A program made the translations under genes and the position numbers. The notes below the pieces were generated by a model. The model did no database searches. It had not been told where the DNA came from and saw only the letters and a list, made by a program, of their open reading frames with translations. Shown here one piece after another: positions 48,483-58,600 of a stretch of DNA of 64,000 nt. The stretch spans positions 31,065,006 through 31,129,005 of the forward strand of contig CP099840.1 of the NCBI GenBank assembly GCA_030062745.1. The letters are read 5' to 3'. Position 1 is the first letter of the stretch. Every line of letters starts with the position of its first letter. This DNA comes from Capitulum mitella (taxonomy: Eukaryota > Arthropoda > Thecostraca > Pollicipedomorpha > Pollicipedidae).

Positions 48483-48739
48483 CAGGTGCGTAGCCTTCCT
48501 CGGAGGGGGAGCAAATGTCAAATTTTGTCGTATATCACTGGTATATGACGAAGTTTATGGAAAAAAGCAGCTTTTATATGTAATTTGCCTCCTATTTAAG
48601 GCACAGGTAAACATATAATGTTTGCTTTTGCAACATATTTATGATCATTGTTGCGTACTCCCGCGAAATCGTTATATATCTAGTGTAGACAGTTTGGCTC
48701 GGGGGACATGGCCCCATGGCCCCCCTGGCTACGTCCCCG
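48483..48739. mobile_element. Short hAT-like MITE
   Basis: This 257-bp element is flanked by a perfect 8-bp direct repeat CCACCAAC (48475-48482 and 48740-48747). The ends are imperfect inverted repeats: CAGGTGCGTAGCC at the left and CGGGGACGTAGCC (reverse-complemented) at the right, matching at 10 of 13 positions, with GGGGG stretches just inside. It has no coding capacity and lies about 0.8 kb upstream of the DDR start codon. Confidence 0.8.
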
Positions 48740-48747
48740 CCACCAAC

Positions 48748-49461
48748 GAAAACACAGAAGTAAATGTCGAAGCATATGGCTTTGCATAATATCACAACAG
48801 TCTACTTCGTGCTGACATTGAAGATCCTCAGCAAATCATAAATTACTGCGTAAAAAAATGAACAAAGACCGTAATGATAGGGATCATTAGTGCGTTTAAT
48901 GTATGTCGACTGCTTTCGCCTGAAGACCAAAGATGAACCTCGTTGGGATTTGGTGACAATTTCTCTTTCATACCCAAACAAGAATTTTTGAACGAGTAGT
49001 CTACTAGGTTCCTCAAAATATGTTGAGCAAAAAAGGCGTCGCCAAAGTTTGCGTTCTGGGTAGTTTTGGACTGTCTCGCATACGACACAAGTAATAAGTA
49101 ACAAAGTAATAAAGAGAACACATTGGCACCCAAAACAAAAAGCAACTTCACCATTTGTTCCTAACGCAGTGGAACCAAACTGTATAAATATACATCCAAT
49201 TAGATTATCTGCTCCCGGGCTCAGGTGCGCTCTCCATCAAACACTTCGTCGTCATCTTTCAAAGACATTCCGGCCCTAGACGGACGCTGAGGCGGATTTG
49301 TTCCCAAGTTCGCCGTCGAGTAGGCCAACTTCCCGCGGCATTTGACGAGCGCCGTGCGAAGTTGGCCGGATCCTACGAGGGTCGATAGGTGTGGAGTAGC
49401 CCGGGGGACCTCCGGCGTCTGGCGGCCGCCCACCTGGCTGACTGGCGACCTCCTGTTCCAG
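48748..49461. other. Region upstream of the DDR gene
   Basis: AT-rich to about 49250, then GC-rich up to the first coding exon. No TATA box can be assigned with confidence. The DDR promoter may lie here or further upstream if there are noncoding first exons. Confidence 0.35.
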
Positions 49462-49518
49462 GTGACTGGCATGCGGAGGTGTGTGCTGTGACGGGCCAGG
49501 CGGCGGCGGCGGCGGACC
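49462..49518 (+). promoter_or_regulatory. Candidate DDR 5' UTR with a 6-codon upstream ORF
   Basis: A plausible 3' splice site (CTCCTGTTCCAG ending at 49461) could begin a 5' UTR/first coding exon. Within it an upstream ORF, ATG at 49471 to TGA at 49491, precedes the DDR start, which has a good Kozak context (GGACCATGG). Such a uORF can lower translation; here this is inference only. Confidence 0.35.
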
Positions 49519-49600
49519 ATGGGGCGGCTGAGACCGCAGCCGGGCACGGTCCTGCTCTGTGCCGTGTGCTGGACTGCACTGGCAGCGGCACTCTCCCTCG
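49519..49600 (+). CDS. Ddr: DDR exon 1: signal peptide
   Basis: Encodes residues 1-27 plus one base. A short basic N-terminus (MGRLRPQPG) leads into the hydrophobic core TVLLCAVCWTALAAALSL, a clear signal peptide. The donor is CTCG|GTAAGG, phase 1. The joined codon with exon 2 gives Asp28. Confidence 0.85.
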
Positions 49601-52600
49601 GTAAGGACTGGTCGACAGAAAGGCTGCCCGGCGTCTGGTCCCACTGACAGATGTTTGAGGGGATTTCTTCGAGTTCAGTAGATTTGGTGTTCAGTTTAGC
49701 AGAGGGATCCATGAGGAATGAAATCGGTCCAGTAGCTATTCGTGGCTTGAAATGGCTGCATGGTTTAGGTTGGGACCTTATATATGACCTTGTCTTCTGC
49801 GCATCCTGAAACTCGAATGACCAGTCAACGCGCAATTCAGCCGTCGATACGACAAAAGTTGGCTGACCGTGACGTGGCACAGCCAGGGAAATGTGACCTG
49901 GGTCAACAAAGCATGAGTCCACGTCGCCTAAATCTCCCGAAAGCGACGGGGGTATACAACTGCGAGCTCATGTGGTTGCAGCATTTACGGCAGGCAGGGC
50001 AGCAACCCTGCCAACCTGGCGGCGGCCCTGCCAACTAGGAATGGATTTAACGTTAGGTCTGTGGCGTTGCATGCGAAGAAATTGCCGAAAAGCGGCTCTG
50101 GCCCTTCCAGCTTCGAAAAGGCCCCTACCTGGGGCGTTTAACTAGGCAGGCTGCTCTGCGAACTGATACGGCCTGACGCCCCTCCGGGTGACCGGGCCCG
50201 ACTGACGGTGACCGCTCGGCGTGACCGACAGACCAGTGTGACCGGCCGCTGGGCATGGAGTCGGGCGAGATCGCCGACGGCCAGATCTCGGCCAGCTCGT
50301 CGCACAACGAGAACAGCGTGGGCGCGCACAGCGGCCGCATCCGGACGGAGCACCGCGGCGGCGCCTGGTGCCCCGTCTCGGTCATCACGGCCGACGTGCA
50401 CGAGTTCCTGCAGATCGACCTCGGCCGGCCGACCGTGGTCACCGCCGCCGAGACGCAGGGCCGCTTCGGCAACGGCCGCGGCGTCGAGTGGGCCGAGCGG
50501 TACGCGCTGCAGTACTGGCGGCCCGGCCGGGACGGTGACACCGGCTGGAGGACCTACCGGAACGCCTCCGGCCACACCCTGCTGGACGGCAACGTCAACC
50601 CGTACCTGGCGCACAAGACGCCGCTCAACCCGCCGCTGATCGCCACCAAGGTGCGCCTGGTGCCCCGCAGCGAGCACCCGCGCACCGTCTGTCTGAGGGC
50701 AGAGCTGTACGGCTGTCTATACACAGGTACGTGGTACGCAGAGGTACACCGTCTGTCTCAGAGCAGAGTTGTACGGCTGTTTGCATACAGGTGCGTGGTA
50801 TACAGAGGTACAACATGTTTTTAATGCAAAGCTGCACGGTTGTACGTGCACAGGTATACGTGGTATCACAAGTAACGTGAGTGAGGCTTGTGAATGTACA
50901 AGTTCATGTTTCCAAAAAAGAAATGTTTAAGCTGGCCTGTAAATAGTCTGCATTTTTCCAAACATGTTGATCGAAAGGCCCAAAGTTTGTGGAAATTGCA
51001 ACTTTGCGCGCTGGTATCCATTTCATTTGCGCACGTTTGTCTTTTGACCAAAGTAAGGTAAAAAGTGCATTTATTTCAAGAAAGTGTAAAAATTGTGTAT
51101 TCCGTGGCGTAACTACAATGCGGGGATATACGTTGTGGAAGAACCTGCGCTGTTAGATTCAAGAAGACGATAAGCTATAACCCGGCTTAATACTCGAACG
51201 TGCATCACCTGAAGCGAACCCCGCATCCCTTGAACCGAAACCTGCATCCTCGTCCGCCAGCCCTCCGTGGTATTCCGGCTGTTCAAAGCGCCGCCAAACG
51301 TTCCAGTCTGAGCACATGTGGACATGTGTACTGATCGCAGCGTTTTGGTATGTGCATAGTCGATTTATGAGACAGATAAAGGCAATTGCCGTAGGTATGG
51401 TTACACCGAGGAATGCCCAGCGGTAATGGCTCTTGCATTTCGACACGGGCCCTAACGAGGCCCTGGCCTCATGTGCACGTCTGGAACGGCCGGATGACAT
51501 CACGACCGTCGGACGCGCCCTAAAAGGGGTCAAACCGTGCGATGAAACCAGTGATTTGTCCATTGTTATTGCTTGGTTCAGCACTCAGCTTGTTTAGAAT
51601 CGCTTTCTGATGCACGGCTGTTCCCACGGCGTAGTGAAGGACGGTTGTCCATCCTGATTGCAGCCGGCATCGACAGCTACAGCATGGACGTCCCTGAGCC
51701 GAAATGGCCCGACCTGACCTATGATGGTGTTCGGACAGCAAATGTTATGGAGAAGGGACTCGGACAACTTGCTGACGGCCAAGACGGCAAAAACGACATC
51801 ACCAGTGAGTCACATCGTTCGACTGAGTGTGTTGTCTCGGGAGGGAGTGAAACTCATATTGATGAATCCTGGGCATTGACGTTATAGTGAAATTATCGAT
51901 TCTTACAACTGAAACAATTCGTGGTATAGCTCGAAGGCCACAGCAATGATTAATTCAAAGTTGGGTGTTAGGATCATGTGATAAGTTTAAAGAGCTTGAA
52001 AAAGACCGGGTTCGATACTGATTAATCGGATGAACTTGAAGTATTTTTGCAAATGCATTTGAATTATGGAACTTTGCTGACAATGTGGTTATGATTATTT
52101 GCAAACCATCCAAGGACTTCGGATGAGCTAATCCCGCTTTTTGTCATAACCTTTCTTTGGAGCACAAGCAACATCCGGAGATTACGAGGCTTTTTGGCTC
52201 AGCTTCAGACACATGAGAATGTCATGTATTTGCCACCATCGTTTTTTCCGTTTCCTAATTAGCGCGTCATTCCTGACGTTTTTCGGTCATGGGAAAACAT
52301 AACACGGGATTAAGACGTTTGTAAACATTAGCCACTGGCTGGTAACAATCTTCTGCAGTTAGTGCGGGCACCGCCGGCTCCATGAAGGGCCTGGTGGGCA
52401 GGGCCTCAGTTATCTTCTGATGCGGCGATAGGGCCCTGCTCCGCAGACCTGATGACATCGGTCTGGTGTATTTCGGGCCGGCCCGTCTGGCTGTAGTGGC
52501 GGGAGAACAGGTGCGGACTCGCTCCAGAATCCACCACTGGGGATCAGCGCCAGTCGGCCTCGGCTGGGCGCCAGTAGAGGCGCGGCGGACGGCGCGGGAA

Positions 52601-55600
52601 ACAATGGATCCGCCGCCATCACGCCTTATTTAGCGTTCGAAACGCACCAGGGCTTTGTGTGTTCAAACAGATCTGACCCAGATTAAAAAAACGAGGTCGG
52701 AATAGAGCGGAGGAGATGCGTGATCCATGTCATTGCTGGCTGAGACCCTCTGAGGACCACAGTCGGGCGACGGCGGCCCCCGCGACATGCAGTGCGTTTC
52801 TCCAACCGTCGTCAGACGCGCGTCAAACCCTCTCACCTGAGTCCGGTAGACTTTGGCGGAACTCGCCGCTTGGTGGCATAGGTCGATAATCAATTACTGA
52901 AGTTCGTGTTCCCCATTCCATCGCCATTAAGCTGTAGTCCTTCAAAGGCGTAAACGTCTTCGGAATTCTAAGGAATTAGATTGGTTGGACCAAACTGAGG
53001 CAAAGTCATTCACGCCACTATTATACAGCAAGGATTAATGGAACTTTGTCACAAATGTCAATATATGTCACGAGAGTGACTGGGTTTATAGTGACTCTCA
53101 TAAGCTTAGGTCATCTCGTCAACAAATACTTGTATGCAGACTTTGATATAAATGTGCCGTGGACATATGGGGGAAGCATCACCTTGGATGTTTAGCTGCA
53201 TACAGTGGACCATGCTATTCACGTCTTCGCCATTTGCTGCTGCTCGTATTCGTGGATTTTTGGGGGAAATTAACTGAAACAATCGCAGGAAGATATCTTC
53301 TAATTTCTCCGCAGCGGAAACCGTTTCCAGCGGTTCATGGCGCTTTTGTTGCATATCTCTTGAAGACAAGAATTGTAGAACAAAAAAATCCTGTTGTACA
53401 TCTTGTATAATACTATATGTATGTATCTGTACAATTTTTTTCAGGACGTATTACTTTATAACTATGCCTTAAAATGCATGCACTGGTCTCGTACAGGGTC
53501 TGTAAGTAATGGAAATAACTTAAAGGGTAAAAATAGTGGTTCTGATGGTAGTTTCCACTATATTTCAGTGGCCTTCACACCCAAAAGTCGATGGGTTTTT
53601 TCGACGGAATCAAGGAAGATATGTTATATGACCGGTATGAACCTTGTTGCAGTCATTATTACTGTGCTATCGCTCGGGATTACTAAGGAATGCGACGAGT
53701 GTGACAGTGCCTCGCGTTTGCACTCCACATATATGCGTAAAAATTGCTCTAAATTTGCCACACTGTGGGGCCGACACCCTGCCACCGTTACACCATCAGG
53801 GTCGGAGTGGGTCGGCTGGAAGAGGACGCCGGGACAGCTGGTCACGCTGACGTTCCAGTTCAGCACGCTGCGCGAAATCGAGTCGGCTTCATTCCACGTC
53901 AGCAACCACTTCACGGCCGGCGTCAAGGTACGGCCGCAGAGCGTCATCGCTGGAGGTCTTATTATCAGTCCGGAGCGTGCGATCGGGATCTTTTATGTTA
54001 CGCTCAGAAAGGCTGTCTTGGCATTCTCGGCGAGTCAAGGATAGCTCTGTGTTTATCACCTTTATGATGATGTCACTCTAGGAGAGGGTGAACCAAGTCC
54101 TCACGATACCGGGCAAGAAGGGATTCGTAGCATAATGCCGTCAGCTCGTTCCTCTAAACCGCGACATCCGTCTGCCTATTGACCTGAGATCAAATCATCA
54201 CTTCCTCTTTATCCAATAAACTGAGGTCAGGGGCACCTAGTCTATCCACTGGTCTGGGGCCTCTGTGTCAACACTTCCTTGAACAGCGGACAGTCCCTGC
54301 TCCGTTATGACGGGTGACTCGGCGGTCTCTGCCCCTCGGTGACGGCTGACCGGGGGCCGGCAGATGTTCTCCCAGGCGGCGTTGTTCTTCTCGCTGGACG
54401 GACAGCGGTACACGGCCACCGCCGTGACGCTGCAGCCGCCGCCGGACCGCATCTTTGAGGATTCGCGCCTGCTCAGCGTCAGCCTGCACCGCCAAGTGGC
54501 GCGCTTCGTGCGGATCCAGCTGACAGCCGCCGACAGCTGGCTACTGCTCTCCGAGGTCAGCTTCGACAGCGGTGAGTACCGGACCGTGACCCAAGGTCAG
54601 GTCGGCCCTGGTCAGTCGGCCGAGCGCCGGAGACCGGCCCGAACAGGGCAGGATCGGAACACCGTCTGTCATCGCTGGTATTATCATATGCAGCAACGAA
54701 AACAACTATCACGCCACAACCACACGGCTGTCTTATTCCGCGACGCATAACAACGGAATAAGGACGAGCACAACAGTATTGTTTTTAGGGGCCTCTGAAG
54801 CCGTAGCTCTGAGGCATTTTCTTGCTATTACTCTTCATTATGTACCTGCATAGTAAGAGCCTACCATTGCATAAACATGGCAATAGACACTTCATCGTCT
54901 GTAGGTTGTGTTCCTGCTTTCGAATAGGAACATCAGTACATACCTCAGTACTGCACTCTGCATGAGCAGGAACGCTGGTCAGGCGAACAAAAACATGTAT
55001 CGTTTTGCTGTCGTGTCGAAACTCCCGAAAATATTCCTTCTGAATGTCCTGACGCGGCATAAAACGAGAAGACGTCTGTTCAGGGCACAGCGACTAACTT
55101 TACCGTCAGATGGGTTTTCAGCAGATGAATTTTCATAGCATTGCTATTGCCAAACGTGACGCAGATCTGCAATGTTTTCTGTTCGATTCTGGCAGGATTA
55201 AAGGTTTCTGTGTCATTGATTTTGTGAAGCGCTTGCCAGCTGAAAATCTCAATGCGTATAGTGGCGGTCAAAGGACGCGTTGTACCGCAGTGCGAGGTGA
55301 CGACCGCTTCAGCGGCCGTAAGCTGCGTGTGAACGGCCGCCGGGCGGGCTCTTCGGTCCGAGCTTTCGACGGCGCCACTCGGGGCCTTTTTGTGCAGATC
55401 AGAGTTAACGTCCCCGGCCGTAACTCATTGGCCGGCCGTAAAGCCAAACAAGCGCGCCCAAACGACGCCTGCTGGATCGCTCGGTTTTCACGGGCCGCGG
55501 CCTGTGACCCAGTGCCGGGCCACCCTCGGTGTCCGCCGACCGGGCCCCGGCACCCGCGGCGCCCGCCGGCCGGGCCCCGGGAGCCGGCGAATTTAGGCCA

Positions 55601-58600
55601 GCCGCGCGCGGCTCTGGCCGCTGTTTGCAGCCGGCTAACGCGTTGCATGCACGGAACGTGATAATCGCTGTAGCCCAAATGGGCCGGGCGACTGAAAAGA
55701 ATGCGTGCCCTCCTTGAACTTTCGATATCAGAAATCAAATGGCCTGAAATTCGTGCGTTGCGTTATGCATGCTGACTCTGCAATTTGCATACATTAGTGG
55801 CCATGGGGTGTGGAGAGGCAATGAATGAATGGACCAGGTGAAAGTGTTTATGAAGTCCGAGTATGTGAAATCATGTCGTTATACCGTGAAGATGTTCTCG
55901 TGCTGTGAGGTCGCTAAGACGCGAATGTGACGTATAAAAGACTCGAAGCCACTTGTATCGCCTCCTTAGCGATACCTTGACCTACGCTTTTACATAAGAT
56001 AAGTGGCAGGTTGAATGGTGCTCAGAGGCCTTTGATTTTGATTTCTGCCGTATGGCAAATGTTGCACGAACCGCATTACAGTTTCCAAAATTGCAAAACG
56101 CAATGAAATTGTCAAAGCCAGCAGCAGCCCTGGACTGATGGGTTTCCACTAACCTCCACCCACACTTCGTTCATCGATCTGACCATGAAGAGTGTAACTC
56201 CTGCCGCGACAGAACACACCCTGTGTCCCCGCGAGCCCGGAGCGGATCCTCGACGCCTCCTCTGACGCCGTCGCCGCGCCGGCAGCGCCGTCCACGGCAA
56301 ACGTGACGCACCTGGCGACGGCCGGCGGCGACGTGACGGCCGCGCCGCCGGCCGCCGAGGCCGGCGCGGCGCCGCACGCCTCCCTGGGCGTCATCCTGGG
56401 CGTGCTCGGCCTGGTGCTGCTGCTGCTCTCGGCGCTGGTCGGGTACGTGGTGCGCGCCAGCCGGCGGAGGAAGGTGGCCGGCGGCCCCGGGCCGACCCCG
56501 CTGCCGCTGGCGCGCACGCTCAACATGAAGGAGCTGCGGCTGAGCATGCCGCTGACGGCCGGGCCGGGCCTGGGCCGCGGCCACGGCGAGCTGTACGGCC
56601 CGCTGCCGGCAGACGAGGACAAGGTCGGCCTCTGCGCCGAGCCGTACCGGCTGGTGCGGCTCGGGGCGGAGCACGGCACCGCCGCCCGCCACGGAGCACG
56701 CAGAGCACCCGGTGAGTGGAGCTGAAGGCGTACAGCAGGCTGTCGGATGTGCTCATGATGCGTTGTTGACGGTACACTGCTCAGGTTCAGGGATGTCAGG
56801 TTCTTGGTCGTAAAGAGAAAAAAATGGGGCAAACCGAAACTAAGAAAAATAAATTGTCGTGGGTCGGAAGGCGTTTGCCTTTTATTATTCGTCTAGCTCT
56901 GAGAAAAGTGGCTGGCCCGCATGTTGCTGCGAGCTTAATTGAAAAAAAGAAACTACCCAGAACATTGTCATATACCAGTCACTCCGTTTGGCATCGGTCC
57001 AATCCCCCCTGACGGGACCGGCGGGCCCGCAGAGCCGCCGTACGACTACGCCGTGCCGGTGGACAGCGGTACGCCTCCGCCGCCGTTCTCGGACTGCGTG
57101 CCGGCGGCTCGCGGCGGCGGCACGGCCTCCTGGGACAACCCCAACTACAAACAATCGCCGGGCAGCACCACCCAGTCGGGCAGCCAGCCGTCCGTGTGCA
57201 CGATCGCCGACCTGCTGCCGGCGCCGCCGCCGGTGCCGCCGCCGCCCGAGCAGCCGTGTCCGACGCTGGCGCGCCGCCGCCGCGTGCTGGCTCGCTCCGT
57301 GGAGGGTCTGACCGGCACCTGCGTCTGGGACGACCGGCGCGCCGCCGCCACTGCCGCCTCCGCCGCCGCGCCCAGCGTCAGGGACATTAACGGCGAGCTG
57401 ATCAGACGTCGGGAGAAGATCGGAGAGGGCCGGTTTGGAGAGGTCAGGAGGGGCTGCTGCCGGGGGGCCAAACAACTCCGCCAAGAGTCTTTCTGACAAC
57501 GTATCCTCGGCCGATTTCATTAACGCTGGCCTATTGTAAACTGCCCGTTTCTTGTAGATTACTGTGCTTAGTGGAGCTGGCAACGAACGGTTGGCTTTGT
57601 TTTCGTCGCTTGAGGAAATTCATTAGGCTCCTTCCGGAAAATTGTGCGTACTTGACGCGAAAAGGATCTGTTGTTATAATTTATACACAATGGTTCATGA
57701 AATACAGCGTATGTCACGGACATAAACGAATGTTTCACCCAAATGGAGATCGAAGCTGTGAGCGCGACGCTCACGGTCGGCGGTGGTCCCCCTCAGATCC
57801 ACGCCTGCGAGGTGCATTTCGCCTCGTCGCCGGACAGCCCGTACCAGGCGCCGTCCCGCCTGGCCACGGCCCGCTGCCTGCGCGCCTCCGCTCCGTCGGA
57901 CGCCGCCGCCCGACTGCGCCAGGAGGCCGAGCCGCTGGCGCGCGTCACCGACCCGCACGTCACCCGGCTGCTGGGCGTCTGCGTGCTGGACGACGCCTGC
58001 TGCCTGCTGGTCGAGTACATGGAGCGGGGCGACCTGAGCCAGTTCCTGCGCCGGACGCCGCACGAGACGGGCCGCGGGCCCCGGCCGCTCGAGTGAGTCA
58101 CGGCCGCGGCCGTCCGGCCCGCCTTGCGCAACGTGTTTGTGTTGAGCGTTTGAGGTCAGCCGGCCTCCTTCTAATGACCGTTAAAGGTGTTTGTTGTTTT
58201 GGGATTGCCTTTTGGCGCCTTTGACATCGGGGATTATTAGCGTCGTGGCCTTTCACCCTGTTGAGGTGCTTGGTGAAGCGACCTAAATACCCTTCGGTCT
58301 TATCGTGTTTCTGTCGCCATTTCGTTCTTTTCTACTGCTTGGCATGCTTTGAATTCAGTAATTTTGACTTACAAATGAATCTAAAAAACATGCACATTTA
58401 CTGCATTTTTCGTTCTTATGGTGCCTGAAAGTATCGCGATCAAGGGCCACTTCCTCCTTCATAAGGGCTGCCTTGTTGCCCGGACCGGCCACTACAGGTC
58501 GACAGTTATCGACTCGGTTAAGTGCGCGCCTCCTCCTCAATAGAATCGGCCGCGGCCGCGATCCAGCGCTGAATAAAACATGACGGGGGATCCGGCCCGG

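Noticed and set aside
49221-49922. 233-codon minus-strand open frame across the DDR first exon
   Set aside because: GC-rich sequence opposite a real signal-peptide exon; no recognisable motif and no splice support.
56149-56832. 227-codon minus-strand frame opposite DDR exon 6
   Set aside because: Antisense shadow of the transmembrane/juxtamembrane exon, which is supported by homology and splice phase.
56885-57583. 232-codon minus-strand frame opposite DDR exon 7
   Set aside because: Antisense shadow of the proline-rich juxtamembrane exon.
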